64,000 nucleotides of DNA from Cryptomeria japonica (GCF_030272615.1 NC_081414.1:911593009-911657008); one strand, 5' to 3'. Shown: positions 22,057 through 34,796, counted from the stretch's first letter. Notes: a model not told the origin generated them from the sequence alone. Numbers and translations are program-made.

Positions 22057-23031
22057 TTTCAGAAAGGAATTGTCAAAATTCATGACAAGAATGGAAAGTT
22101 AGCTGCTACCGAGACACAAGCAAAAGGTAACACATTTCAGCTTGACTCAACTCCTAACAAGTGTTTGCATGCAAAGATAGATGATACCTGGTTATGGCAT
22201 AAAAGGTTTTGTCATGTAAATTTTGATAATCTGATCAAAATAAGCAAGAAGCATTGAGTAAGAGGTCTACCGAGTCTTGGAAAACCTGAGAATGCTATGT
22301 GCCAAGGATGTCAGATGGGCAAGATGACAAGATCAAGCTTTACAAGTAAGTCTTACACTTCTAAGGGAATTTTAGATCTAGTGCACACTGATCTTTGTGG
22401 TCCTATGAAAGTTCAAAGTTATTATGGTGATAAATATTTCATATTATTTGTGGATGACTATTCAAGGATGATGTCAGTAATGTTTTTAAAAGAAAAATTA
22501 GAAGCTTTTCAAATGTTTAAATGGTACAAGGCAAGAGTTGAAAATGAAACAAGAAGACAACTGAAATATCTTAGATCAAATAGAGGTGGAGAGTTCACAT
22601 CTGATGAATTCAACTTATTTTGCAATGATCATGGTATTAAAAGACAAGTCTCTGCACCGAAAACTCCACATCAGAATGGAATAGCTGAGAGAAGAAACAG
22701 ATCTATTGTGGATTGTGCTAGAACACTGATGATTGAAAAGAAGGTGCCACAAACATTTTGGAGACAAGCAATAAGCATAGCAGTTTACACCTTGAACCGA
22801 GTACAATTGAAGAAAGGTACTTTGAAGACACCATATGAAATCTAGTATGATAAGAAACCTAATGTAAGTGATTTTAAAATCTTTGGAAGTAGATGCTATG
22901 TTCACAAAGATGATAGAAATGGCAAGTTTGATCAAAAGAGTGAAGAATGAACATTTCTAGGTTATTCTTCTAGAAGCAAAGCATTTAAATGTCTGATCAA
23001 ATCATCTAAAAAAATAATAGAAAGTGCAAAT
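22057..23031 (+). pseudogene. int: Integrase of element I
   Basis: Zinc region LWHKRFCHVNFDN and CQGCQMGKMTRSS, then HTDLCGPMKV, SNRGGEF (usual Asp of the DRGGEF motif replaced by Asn) and AERRNRS. Loss of the second catalytic Asp would inactivate the enzyme even without the stops at 22257, 22843 (TAG for TGG) and 22948 (TGA for GGA). Same order as in A and F. Confidence 0.82.
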
Positions 23032-24861
23032 GTGAAAATTGATGAATTTGCAGAAAGAAATGATGAAGGAAATTCCAAGGAACCAGAAGACTATGATGAA
23101 TTTGTCTATGTTCAACCGAGAAGTCTTACCGAGAAGACTGTTGAAGAAAATGCAGAGAATATCCAGTTACCAAGTGATGAAGAAAACCATACAAAGCCTA
23201 CCGAGCCTGTATTAGCCAAGTATGTCAGAAGACATCATGCACCAAGTCAGATTATAGGAAATAAGGATGATCCAGTGATCACAAGGAACAAACTGACACA
23301 AAACACATGTTTGATATCTAAATTTGAACCAAGAATACTGAAAGAGACATTTAACAGTGAAGATTGGATAAATGCTATGACAGAAGAGATTGATCAAATC
23401 AAGAAGAATGACACATGGACACTAATCCCAAGACCTAAGGACAAAAATGTAATCGGTACAAAGTGGATTTTCTGAAACAAGCTAAATGAAAAAGGAGAGG
23501 TCATTCGAAACAAAGCAAGACTAGTTTGCAAAGGTTATGCTCAAGAAGAACGAATTGATTATGGTGAAACTTTTCCACCTATTGCTAGACTTGAAGGAGT
23601 AAAAACATTGTTGGCATATGCTTCTTTCAAAAATTTCAAGGTATATCAAATGGATGTCAAATCTACATTTCTGAATGGAATATTAGAAGAAGAAGTTTTT
23701 ATTGAACAACCTAAAGGATTTGTTGAAGACAAGAATAAAGATCAGGTATGTAAATTGAACAAAGTTTTATATGGTTTGAAACAAGCACCTAGAGCATGGT
23801 ATGAAAGATTGCACTCTTATTTGATTAAGATTGGTTTTATAAGGACAAGTGAGAACAACAATATGTACATGAAGAATGATGAAAATGGAATACTGATCTC
23901 AGCCATATTTTTTGATGATATTATATTTTGTGGAAATGACTCTTTATGCAAGAACTTTGGAAATGAAATGAGAAAAGAATTTGAGATGTCATTAATCGGT
24001 GAGATAAAGTATTTTATAGGTTTACAGATACTGCAAATGAAAAATAAGATTTTCATTACTCAATCCAAGTACATAAAGGAAATCTTGAAGAAATTTGGAA
24101 TGGAGGATTCAAAACCAGTAAGTACTCCTATGACTACCAACTGTAAATTATCAAAGAATGATGAATCTGCATCTGTTGATGAGACACTTTACCGATCCAT
24201 GATTGGAAAACTTCAATGTGTTGTTCATAGAAGATCAGACATAGCACATGCAGTAAGTATAGTTGCGAGATTCTCTACAGATCCTAAGGAAACACACATG
24301 ATAGCAATCAAAAGAATCTTTAGATACCTGAAAGGCACTGAGGATTATGGCTTAGTATATCAGAAAGGAAATGGTTTTGACTTAAAAGTTTATACTGATG
24401 CTGATTGGGCAGGCAACATTGATGACAGAAAAAGAACAAGTGGAGGGGCTTTCTTTTTAGGAGAAAGACTAGTGAGTTGGCTTAGCAAGAAACAAGGATG
24501 TGTTTCACAGTTAACAGTAGAAGCTTAATACATTGTTGCAGCATTGAATTGTACCAACATTGCATGGATCAAACAATTGTTGGAAGGTATAAATGAGAAA
24601 GTTATCGAGCCAATAACTATATTCTGTGACAATACTAGTGCCATTAATATTTCAAAGAATCATGTTATACACTCTAAGACAAAACACATCTCTATCAAAT
24701 ATCATTATCTTAGAGAAGAAGGTCAAGAGAAGAAAGTGGTGTTGGAGTATGTTAGCACAAAGGAACAAATAGCAAACATCTTCACCAAGCCACTACCAAG
24801 GGACACTTTTGAATATCTCAAAAGTAAGTTAGGGGTCCTACCCCTATCTTCTACTCACTGA
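23032..24861 (+). pseudogene. rt-rh: Reverse transcriptase and RNase H of element I
   Basis: Acidic linker, then DTWTLIPRPKDKNVIGTKW, a TGA at 23473, LVCKGYAQEERIDYGETF, MDVKSTFLNGILEEEVFIE, GLKQAPRAWYERL and the catalytic site AIFFDDIIFC (F-F-D-D instead of F-V-D-D). RNase H with YTDADWAGNIDDRKRTSGG and a TAA at 24526 inside the EAEYVAA block, then IFCDNTSAINISKN and NIFTKPLPRDTFEYL. Otherwise long open frames, so decay is mild. Confidence 0.85.
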
Positions 24862-25259
24862 CCGAGTTCAGTGAAAGCATCAATCTGATGACTCTATCAA
24901 ATATCTTTGTTGATGCTGATTTATACACTTTAGGATGTTTTCTAAAAGTGTACAGGAATTATTACATGAAATAATATAGGGAACGGGAATTGAAGATAGA
25001 ATGCTCTGACGGAGACTAAATTGATACACAATAGCAGGAAATCACTTCATACAGACAGAAATTATGTTTTAGTTCTTTACTTTTTGGCATTGTTATCAAA
25101 GGGGGAGAAGACTAATATCGGAGGAGAAGACTACAGATTGGAAAGAAGACTGAAGAAAACAAGAGAAGTCTAATGTATGGGGGAGAGCATTTCAACATTT
25201 CAGAATCACAGCAATTCGAATCTTTTAAGGTCAAATTAATTGGTTTTGTCATCAATGCC
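24862..25259 (+). other. 3' untranslated internal region of element I
   Basis: No gene. Contains TTGGCATTGTTATCAAAGGG and GGAGAAGACT blocks like element A. Confidence 0.6.
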
Positions 25260-25271
25260 AAAGGGGGAGAT
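25260..25271 (+). promoter_or_regulatory. Polypurine tract of element I
   Basis: AAAGGGGGAGAT immediately before TGTTGGCAATATTG, the 3' LTR start. Confidence 0.88.
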
Positions 25272-26813
25272 TGTTGGCAATATTGCATTATAACAGACAA
25301 TGAAAGATTGTTGGCATTTCAATAAGGATATTGAGAAGGTTGTTGATGATTATGGATATAACTGATTAAAGATGTTTACTATCTTGATATTATTATTTTG
25401 TCATTGATGTCAAAAAATTGATTTTCTAATTCAATATGATGTTGCCATATCTTGAGAAGTATAATTTGAAGAATATAAAGATGTTGGTAAAAGACACAGG
25501 AAAGAATATGATGAATAAGGGGATGAATAAGATATTCAATGGGCAACTATTACCGAGTCATACAATGATGAGATCATGATGTTCAGATTGTTTTAACATC
25601 ATACATATGTTATCAATTGTAAAGGTTAATACTATACTATGTTATCAAGAAAAGAACCTAGTCAGTAAACCCTAAGGAACCCAGTCGGTAAACCCTTTGT
25701 CGCTATCGGTTAATGAAGGCGGAATGTCTATCGAGTGAAGTTTAGTATTTACCAAGTTGTTACCGAGCTGTAACCGAGCTATAACAAAATGCATTATATG
25801 TTTGCATGCGTTATTTAATGAAGGAAGCTGATGAGCTGGAACTGATTGAATGATTGGTATGTCATGCATGAAGTTTGTTAAGAATCTAAGGCAATGAAAA
25901 GTCGGCATGAAGATCTACAGTGCAGATTGAACCGCAATACCCCGGCACAAGTTCCAAGAAATATATGCAAGTTCTGAGGCAGGGTAAAACATTTTCAGAT
26001 CGAAAGAGGCATTGAACCTAGACAAGATCAAAGATCTGATGGCTATGATTGATCATGGGAAATGTGATCAAGGAGATTAAGTGGCTACCTAATTGTTTAT
26101 AAATAGGAAACTATTGATAAACAATGGATGCGAGCAAGTGTATGCACAGGGATGCTACATAGTGATTACCGAGCACAGAAGCTTGAAGACCTGTTTGAAT
26201 AACAGAGTATAGAAGTCTAGCAGATGGAAAAGATTAGTTCTATGTCTAGATTGTATTGAACAAATAAGAATCTACTTTAGCATTTTAGATGTGAAGTTGC
26301 AGATAGATTTTATTACTGTTATTTTGTGAAAGTGACAGAAAATCTCTTAACCGAGTGGACTTAATAGTCTTATTTGTAAAACCCTCTAGCAAGGTGACAT
26401 TCTGATTGAGTGTTTGAAATCCTTTAACAAGGTCACTTCTAACAAGGTGAAAATCCTAACAGATCTGAGGGAAATCCCTTAACCGGGTCACATCTAGCAA
26501 TGTGTTTGTAATCTTTAACAAGATTTGCTTCTAACCAAGCATACTCTAGAAGAGTATATTTCTTAGTGGGTCTGAAATCCCACAGTGGTTTTTCCCTATT
26601 TGGGTTTCCACGTTAAATCTGGTGTTATGAGGTTTATGATGTTTCTATGCTTTTGAGTTTGCATGTTTAACAGTTTTGGTTATATTACTAAAATATATGT
26701 TATCGAGGTTGAATCTGATGTTTTATGAAAGATTAAGTTTGTATGATTCACCCCCCCCCCCCTCATCTTATTGGCTATTGGATCTATACTTATATTAAGT
26801 ATCAGAACTATCG
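25272..26813 (+). repeat. 3' LTR of element I
   Basis: 1542 bp. Starts with a 37-bp leader (TGTTGGCAATATTGC...GAAAGAT) and then the TGTTGGCATTTC start seen in element A. TATA box 26098-26105, then a 13-base C-run at 26750-26762 near the end. Confidence 0.88.
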
Positions 26814-26950
26814 GAGATATATATTCTCTGGCATTTATATTTTGATTTTTGGTACTGATCTATTCTGGAGATTGTTGGGTTTTTTTTTTATTTGGCATTT
26901 TGTTTTGGCACTTAGATGTTTTTTTCCATCTTTGTATTGTCATCAATGCC
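26814..26950 (+). other. 3' untranslated region of element H, right part
   Basis: Continues H after element I: TTTGGCATTTTGTTTTGGCA, T-runs and CATCAATGCC. No gene. Confidence 0.6.
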
Positions 26951-26962
26951 AAAGGGGGACAC
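26951..26962 (+). promoter_or_regulatory. Polypurine tract of element H
   Basis: AAAGGGGGACAC directly before TGTTGGTAT, the first nine bases of H's 3' LTR, which is then interrupted by J. Confidence 0.85.
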
Positions 26963-27399
26963 TGTTGGTATTGTTGTCTTCAAAATCTGATTCACTTTAA
27001 CATCCTTATAATAAAATGTTTAAACTCTATGCAGAAGAGATATTAAAGGGAAGGAAACTCTTAGGACAACATATGACAAGGTTTGATTTAACCTTCTACA
27101 CTTCGGATCTACTCAGAGTCCAGGTGGGTATACCTTTGTGAACTAAATTCACACTTTCAAAAGATAGATCCATAGCAAACCAGTCCATAAAACCAGTGGA
27201 TCTAATCACCTTGAAACTAACTAAAACAAAGGAATGAAAATTATATTCATATTCAGTATTTTGACCCACAAAACATGTAATAGACAACCTCAATCTATAC
27301 CAGTGCCTTATCCAAGGTCACAGAGTCATCTAAATTCAAACAATACTCCCCAAACAGAATATCTTTACACATCCCATTGGCTCGGCTTCTGTTGATCCC

Positions 27400-27406
27400 T
27401 ATATAT
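27400..27406 (-). promoter_or_regulatory. TATA-like box near the 3' end of element J
   Basis: ACATATATAGGGATC on the minus strand, downstream of the ORF and about 430 bp from the element end. If J is an LTR this is where U3 ends and R begins. Weak, since the region is A+T rich. Confidence 0.3.
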
Positions 27407-27909
27407 GTCTGACACGCATAAGAATTTATGCATACCAAATTAAACTATGCTCATCAAGATTCAAAGTATCCTACAGAGAATTTACTAGTAGAAATAATTC
27501 TTGCATATTTAATTCCCCTCCTGAAGAGAAAAGCCAAGAAAAATATCTATTGAAAGTTGCCTTACAACCCTATTCAAACAAAATAACCCTAGATTATTCA
27601 TAATGAAACAGTAAACAATTGCAAACACATTTGAAGATGACACAAAGTTTTTACTCAAAACCAATGGTCTGTATATTGATATTATCTTTAAGAAAGTATT
27701 ACAAACACTTTCGAATATTCTCCATTAAACTTAGAAAAGCTCGGATAAATTTCTGCAGTGTTTTCTTACAATTCTTTGCGATCATCTTTCTATTAGTCCT
27801 GGTATCCATTTATAACAATATGGATGCACATAGCTTCAGACTTTCCTAAGAGAATTTGTTACAATCATTTCTTTTCTCGAAGAAGTTACAAAGCCTTTAA
27901 CAAAAATAG

Positions 27910-30900
27910 TTACAAGTCCTTTACGACCTCTGCAGCTTCTTCTACTTGCTGTTTGATTGCAACCTCTTCTAACTGTTCAGGAGCGCCCTCTAACTGCTCT
28001 ACATCTTGGATGGCATATTTTCTTGTCCACTCATTGTACACATCATCAGTTGGCCATGTGAAGTTAATCACTTTTGCCTTTGCCTTGGTTAACCTCTTCC
28101 AGGAATTTCTCATCTTGTTGACCTCTGAATTGAGAAAACCATAATGAGATTTGATTTTCTCTATCTCCTGAATTGTTACAAAAAAAAAGGAAGCATCATC
28201 TAAATCAACAATTCCTTTTACTCTGGCTTACAGTTTAGCCTCTAATTCCTTAAGCCACACTTGTTTTTCCTTCAACTGATTTGCGCTGACAAAAACTCCT
28301 GGAATCAATTCAAAAACCTGATCAGTGTACTCCTTCTTGTACAAGTTGATTTTCCTGTCAGCATTATCCACCCCTTCTGCTAGTTTTACTAAGTCCTTGG
28401 TGGTGTCACAAGTGGATTTGATGATAGGATCAACCCCTGCTTCATCATAAGATATACAAATAAGCTCCAAGTCCTACTCTCTAGGCTTCCTCTTGTCGAA
28501 AATAGGCGTCAAAATGGCCTTATTTCCATTAAGCTCATTCCACATATCCAAAATCTTGCTTATGTTGTTATATAATAGTGAATCACTCATGGTATCTACA
28601 AAACTTTAAATGGTAGCCCTTACTCTTTCCTCATACTTCTTCGCATATAAGGCCTGAGCCTATTTTAGATTCTCTAATTCTTGAGGGGTAATCTCAACCA
28701 TTTGGGAGCTAGAAGGTGCCGGAGATGGTGGGAACTCAATGATGGAGCTGGTAGGTGGAGGTTTTGTAGGAGAAGAGGAGATCATCAGTGTTGAAGACTC
28801 ACCTTGATGGTACTGTCCTATCAACTGGCTTTGCAGCTTAGCAATGATGTTATCTTTACCTCTTACCTCTTCCTTAGCACTGTTATAAGCCTTCAAAATT
28901 GTCTCCAACTTGACTTGGAGGTCTGCTTTTTCCTTAGCTTCCCTTTCTGCTACTGCAACACTAAATTTTGCAGTCTCTAGCATAATGCTAGCAGCTTCCA
29001 CCGCCCCTGTGTCCTGCACTCTCTTCACTATCATTCCACCAAGGTAGCTTGACCCTAGGGTGTCCTTACTTCTCTTATTCTCATCTCTCTTAAGAGACTA
29101 CATGAGAAGTGCAGCATTATCTTTGCTAAAAGTGATTCCCTCCATGGGTTTAGTTTCTTTCCTCACTGCCTCCAATACCAAGGCATCTGCTATGTCCCAC
29201 TCAGGGAGAATGAGCACTCCATCTTGTGCCACCATATCTCTTCCTTGCTCAGGAGTGATGGTTTTAAACTCATCCATCATTTCTTGCTTTATTTCCTCTT
29301 CCACCAGAGCTGGATCTTTGTGAGGCTGCTCACATTTTCTCTTCTCACATCTTGCATTGTATTTGTCAATATTTTGCTTCCATACAAATTGCATGAATGC
29401 TCCTGATGTAACAAAGTTATTGTCAGCCAAGAAGTCCTCACTAGCGTGTTTGATCTCAGGATCCCACTCCTGGCCCTTAAATTCATTAGTAGTGATGTTC
29501 ATTTTAGTAGCAAGGGGCTCTTCTGGCATTCCCTCTTCTACTTCACCATATGTGTAGGCTATTTCTCCTAGACTGCCTAACTGTATCAGCTACTCAGCTA
29601 CTGCCTGTTCATCTCCTATGTGAATAGGGGATTGGGATGGAGAGTACAAGGGTGTATCAGATTGTACTTCTTTTCCTACTCTCTACTACTTTGGGCTCTC
29701 TTGGATGTCAATAACATCTTGTATCTTCCTCTTTCCTTTGGAGGTAGAGGGCTCCCCTATTGTAGGCATCAGCACACTATAATTAGACTTCTTGTGCAAT
29801 GTATAGTCATCAGGAGGGATTACTCTAGTGGAAGCAGATCTACTTAAAACCATTTTTGTCTTTTCAGGGTTGCTTTTAATCATGGCCTCCCTCTTTTCTT
29901 TTAGAGTCTTCATTACATCCTCAAAGAAAACAATTAGGAACTTTATTTTCTCCTCAAAAGGGAAAAAGCTAGACAATGGATCATAGCTAGCATCAAACTG
30001 ATGTACAAAATCTGAGGCCTTTTTATAAGCCACCCATTTTTCCTTCCTTAGCTCCTACTCATCTAGATAAACTCATTTCTAATGAGGTCTTCAAGAAATT
30101 GAAATTGATGGGGTCTACCTTTGCACACTGCTCTCTTTCTAAACATGCCATTGAAGAAATCTTCAGGATCAGCACACCTGGACACTGCAGTTGACAAATG
30201 ATAAGGTTTGAAAAAATCATCAAAACAATTCCAACCTCCTTTGGTTATTACAAATTGGTGGGCTATGGTAACCATAGGGAAAATAGTCCCTTTACCCTTG
30301 CCTATCAGCTCTGCCTCTTGTACACTACCAATTTGTCTGAGGACTTCTACAATTCCCACTTTGAAAGGGACCTGATAGGGTAATAAAAATGGAGTGCCTC
30401 TGAAACCAAATACTCTAAAAACTGTGGAGACAGGGTATAAGTAAATATCACTCCAATTATGGACAATCTTTATACTTTCTGCAAATTCTTTTGGTCTAAT
30501 AAATTCCAAAAGAATCTTGGGGATTCTTGGGTTTTCTGAGTAGAGGAGAGTCCTAATCTTTGATGAAAAATATTTATCAAATTTTAAGAAACTGGCATCA
30601 TCTCTGTCCCATGACAGCACAGTACTCATAGTTGCACTGGCATCTTTTCTCCCTCTTTCTCTTTTATAAGGTCCATTCCACTTCCGAAATAATCACCACC
30701 TTTGAATAGAAATAGATGCATGAGGAGTGAATACCATCCAAAAGGCCTATCAACCTTCCCTTTTTTTTTTCCTATCAACCCTCCATGGATAGCATTAGTA
30801 ATAAAAGAAGCATAATCAAATGTTACTACAAGAGAAGGATTCAAAATCTGAGCAATCATTAGCATGTAGTGATTGGGCATATTTGTCTCAGCATCCTCTC

Positions 30901-31549
30901 CCAAAATCTGGCAAAATGACCAATACATTCCCTTAGCCCTAAGGGTGAACAGATTCAATGAGAAGGGCTCTTCAGTGTTGGGTCCTACAACTATCAACCC
31001 ACCTATCTTCACAAAAAATTCCTTAAGAGGCCCATTTCTAAGGTGATTCCTCTGTGCACTGTATACTTGAGCTAATGATTTGAAGTTAATGGGTTCCAGA
31101 AAATTGGTAAACTCATTAAGCCCAAAAGCACTTCTGAATTCCTCATTATTGATTTCAATGAGGGCTTTCTCATTTACATCCCTAGTGCTCCTTGTGACTG
31201 GATCATAATTATGTGCAATTTGAGTCAATAAATCCATATCCATGAATACTCCTGGAACTACCAACTTCCCTACATCTACCTCCCAAATGCTATTCTGCGG
31301 GGCTGGGGAGTTTCTCATGCCAAATCCAACTTTGAACAACCCCAACCCAGACAACCCAACCTATGGGTCTCTCAACCAGTTGCCCTTATCATATAACCCT
31401 TCTCCTATCTTCAAGCGAGTAGCTCTTGGCACTAATTCTTTCACTTTCGATGCCTGATTAGTTGACAATGTCAACTACTCAAGAAAATCATCACAAATGG
31501 CCCTTTCCTGGTAATTAACTTTCCCTGAAAATTCTCTCTTAGGTGCCAT
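27910..31549 (-). pseudogene. Large ORF of element J, unknown function
   Basis: Starts at ATG 31549 (MAPKREFSGKVNYQERAI) and is in frame with the open stretch from 31354. Breaks: two stops near 31470 and 31370, a frameshift near 30640, further breaks at about 30050, 29690, 29095, 28655 and 28225. Domain 1 (about 31300-30700): NNEEFRSAFGLNEFTNFLEP and RPFGWYSLLMHLFLFKGGDY. Domain 2 (30600-30100): VSTVFRVFGFRGTPFLLPYQ. Then a Lys/Ser/Pro linker, a coiled coil (AVAEREAKEKADLQVKLE), a PPTSSIIEFPPSPAPSSS linker and a Glu/Gln-rich tail. No signal peptide, catalytic motif or zinc finger is visible. Both domains line up by eye with the D ORF and domain 1 with ORF2 of B/C. Function not known. Confidence 0.65.
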
Positions 31550-31899
31550 CTTAAAAAATGCAAGCAATTTAAACTATTACCCCAACTGGTTCTGTTACAA
31601 AACCAAGACCTCAATTAACATGTACTGCTAAGGAATTACCACACAAAAGTACAAGAAAACCTATTTTTAGCTCAAAGGAATCTGCTCTGCAACTGAATTG
31701 ACTTGCTCTATATTTGAAGAAAGTAGCTCTGCAACAATTCTTTGGAATGATACATTCACTCAATCGATAGGAGATCATATATGGTACCCAGGCTCTTAAC
31801 TGCGACATTGATACCGCATGCTTCGGTTGTCCCTTCAGAATTGAATTCCTGAGAGAATTCAAATTTTTTGCTCCAACGGGTCACAACATTCCTGCACAT

Positions 31900-33360
31900 T
31901 CTTTCCTTTCGCTCTTTCACTGTTTCGCAAAGCATAACCTTCGGGAAATTTCATTAAATGAAATCATGCCAACCATCCGATCAAAAGAAACTTGATCGGC
32001 CTTTACACTGACTTAACAGCCTTGCCTTCGCCCCGGGCCCCACCTCCTTTTCGCCATTTCCTGAAGCATAACGCTCAATTACTTTTCCTTTGCGAAGCTG
32101 CGCTAGGCATTAGATGAAACTTTAACTGCTCGACGTTTAACTCTTACTAGGACCGTTAACTTCTTCATTAACCGCGCCTTTATCTTGACTACTAATGGTC
32201 TTTCGCTATTTCGCATAGCTTAAACTGTTCTCAACTTAGGGCCATGAAACAACACGAAGCATTGGATCAAATTGAAGATGACCATCCTTTAAGGGAGACC
32301 TTTATGCTTGCTTTACTTACGCCGCCTTTTCATTGGTTACTGACTACCACATGGCACTCAACCATTAGCTTTAGAAAACTATTCGATCCTAGTTCAACGT
32401 CAGCCACATGTCTCTCTCTTATAACCGTCAGTTACACCTTGGCGGGCCCTCAACTTCTTCTAAAACCACGTGTCAATCGACACATCACCATCGAGCATTA
32501 CACCTGGATGAACCCTTTTCCCTTTCACTATTTCGCGAAGCATATCTTTCGGTTGGTTCGCAACCACGAAACAACGCGAGCCCTTGGATCAAAATGGAGT
32601 TGATCCCCTTTTAACCTCATGCTTTATCTGTCTTTGAGGCTGAAAAACCTTTTCATTGTTTCGCAAGGCATAAAACATGAGCACTTTACCATTATGAACT
32701 CATGCAGACCATTAGATTATATTTGACTTGCTCGATGCTTAACAACTTATTGAATTCAGCAGATGTGGGCCCTCTGACTCAACTCCATCCACTTGGCATC
32801 TAGTCACTTTCAAACTGAAATGTCAGTCTTTCATTTGCTGAGAGAAAACATTGGGTTCCACCTTATCCTTGCCACCTGTATCTACTAGGTCACTTCTTAT
32901 CCCACGGCATGACTCACCTCTGGGACCCACCTTTTAATCCTTAGACCCGCCTTGCTGACTATTGTGGCCTCTACCACGTGCCATCATCTTACTTGCCCTC
33001 TAGACCAGCTAGATTGTCTGCTTGGAGTGCCATGTCATTTCGCTACTTCGCAAAAGCTAACTGTCGATCATTTTCATCCTTCGAAGCTACGCGAACCATC
33101 GGATCAGATTGGACTTGATCACCTTTTAGTCACTTAGAAAGTATTCACTACAGGGTCCCACCAAATGCTTTCACCATTTTGTGAAAGGTATTTCACTTGC
33201 AAGTTTCAACTACGTAATAACGACAGCCGTTAGATCTTGAACAAGATGAAGCCTCTTTAAACCAGACCAAATGTGCCATTTAGAATGCTTCTCCCTTTCA
33301 CCATTTCGCGAGCCTTAAACCACGCACAACTTCGCCTAACGAAGTAGTGAAAACCATAGA
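31900..33360. repeat. Diverged tandem repeat array upstream of the element J ORF
   Basis: At least eight recurrences of a block like CCTTTCACTATTTCGCGAAG at about 31909, 32050, 32199, 32519, 32650, 33035, 33166 and 33292, spaced 126-160 bp or multiples of that. Each is followed by a second block like CGAACCATCGGATCAGATTG and CTTGATCACCTTTTA. The core TTCGCGAA is palindromic. The array ends about 350 bp before the ATG of the ORF. G-box-like CACGTG occurs at 32466 and 32977. Confidence 0.7.
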
Positions 33361-34796
33361 TCCACCTGAGAGTTGCGCACAACTTACTAGGCCCGACAAC
33401 ATTAGGAAGAAAAGACATAAGGCGTAAAATTTTACGATTAATTCAACAACCGCCTAGGCAAATGACAAGGGGGACACCTCCTACGACCCCAAGACCCATT
33501 ACTTAAGTGGATAAAGTAATGAAGGAATAGAAACCAAAGGGTTTTTGATCAACATTGAATGATTTAAAATTAAAACCCTAAACCCTTAAGAACCAACACA
33601 GACCTGAAGCAGTTGATAGTAAGTCTAACTCAAAATTTCAAAAACCTAGCCAATTATGGAAAAGGAAAACCCATTTTTTAAACAGTGATAACAGGCATTA
33701 TGGATGTGTTGCATTGGTTTTGTCATTGATGTCAACACTTATCGACACTTATCCTTCTGTAGATCTTTGATTATGTTGAACTGGCACATTATGTTCACCG
33801 ACAAATTTAGTGACTTATGCACAATCACCAATATTTGGTTCACCAGCAAGTTATATTGTTCACCGGCACTAAGGATGACTTGTTATCATTTGGAGATCAC
33901 TTTGTTATGTTGAAGACATGGTTTGGACACTTGGTTTTGGTGTTTTGGTTATTGGTCTAATCGGGTTGACATATTTGTTGTTACTGGCAAATTGGTCTAG
34001 ATTATGGACCGGCATGAATTATCTATTCCAAATCAGCACGACACGTTATGGAGATGATTTAATCAATTGGTATTGTTGTAATTACATTGAGCCGACATGA
34101 TGCATCGCATCTTGACTTATTTGTAACTGATTTTATTGTAATATTCTTAATTATTCGACCTACACATTTGGTCTTAGGTCTTGGTATATATGTAAGATCT
34201 CATTTATGAGATGATGTAATAAGGTAGAAGAAAGATATAGAATAGAGAGAAGGTATATGGTTATGGTATTGTAACATGGTATGTGCGAATATAGAAGATC
34301 ATATGAGCATACCATAGAAAAGGTGATTATGAGAGCTTAACCAGTACTGAATCCAACATTGGAGATGCTACTTTGGGCAATACATTATCATTGGATTTAA
34401 TCATCCAATCATAGTCAGTGTGACTCCTATTTTGTGATTGAGCAGTGAGCTCTATGCGGTTGGCCTTTCTGCATGTGCTGACCCCATTTGTACACACATA
34501 CTATCTGCAATAGTATCATCTAATTGTGGGTAAAGTTTCCCATCGTGGTTTTTCCCCTTACAGGGTTTCCATGTACAAATCTTTGTGTTATGTGTTGTGG
34601 ATATTGTTTCTCTTTCTATTTCATGCATTAAGTTTCACCGGTATTAATATTAACTGTTAATCTATTAACCGACATTATCTTTGGTTTACCGATATTATGT
34701 ATCAAGTTCGATTAAGTTATATTTGGGTTGAAATCAATAGACAATTGATTCAACCCCCCCCCCCCCTCTCAGTTGCCTCTGGGTCCTAACAAATTA

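Larger units (their letters stand above)
20712..26813 (+). mobile_element. Element I: Copia retrotransposon with a fused 5' LTR-gag deletion
   Basis: Perfect target duplication GAGAT (20707-20711 and 26814-26818) in the 3' untranslated region of H. 5' LTR part 20712-21447 runs directly into the zinc-knuckle end of gag; the rest of the LTR, the PBS and the capsid part are deleted. 3' LTR 25272-26813 is complete. The LTR end reads ACTATCG where F has ACTATCA. Confidence 0.9.
26972..33693 (-). mobile_element. Element J: TG...CA unit with one large ORF, no LTR pair, gag or pol seen
   Basis: 6722 bp inserted in H's 3' LTR. Minus strand begins TGTTATCACTG and ends GAAGACAACA. Flanks GGTAT (26967-26971) and GGCAT (33694-33698) are a 5-bp duplication with one difference. 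The minus strand holds a 5' region with tandem repeats (33693-31550), one broken ORF (31549-27910) and a 3' region. I found no internal direct repeat that would be an LTR, no PBS and no PPT. It is either a giant solo LTR or a new kind of non-autonomous element. D is the same type. Confidence 0.75.
15195..34791 (+). mobile_element. Element H: Copia retrotransposon carrying elements I and J
   Basis: TGTTGG...CCTAACA with a perfect 5-bp target duplication AATTA (15190-15194 and 34792-34796) in the RT of G. About 6.8 kb after subtraction of I and J. Its LTRs differ at roughly 6 to 7 in 100 positions in the first 200 bp, mostly transitions, so it is older than F. Order: 5' LTR, PBS, gag, protease, integrase, RT-RNase H, then I, PPT and 3' LTR split by J. 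Confidence 0.92.
26963..34791 (+). repeat. 3' LTR of element H, split by element J
   Basis: Left piece 26963-26971 (TGTTGGTAT), right piece 33694-34791, matching the 5' LTR from GGCATTATGGATG on. TATA box at 34185-34192 and a C-run at about 34753-34766. Ends CCTAACA, then AATTA. Confidence 0.85.

Noticed and set aside
31860-33400. Tandem array of element J as a CRISPR array
   Set aside because: Units are diverged, spacing varies and there are no unique spacers between identical repeats. The setting is a plant retroelement.
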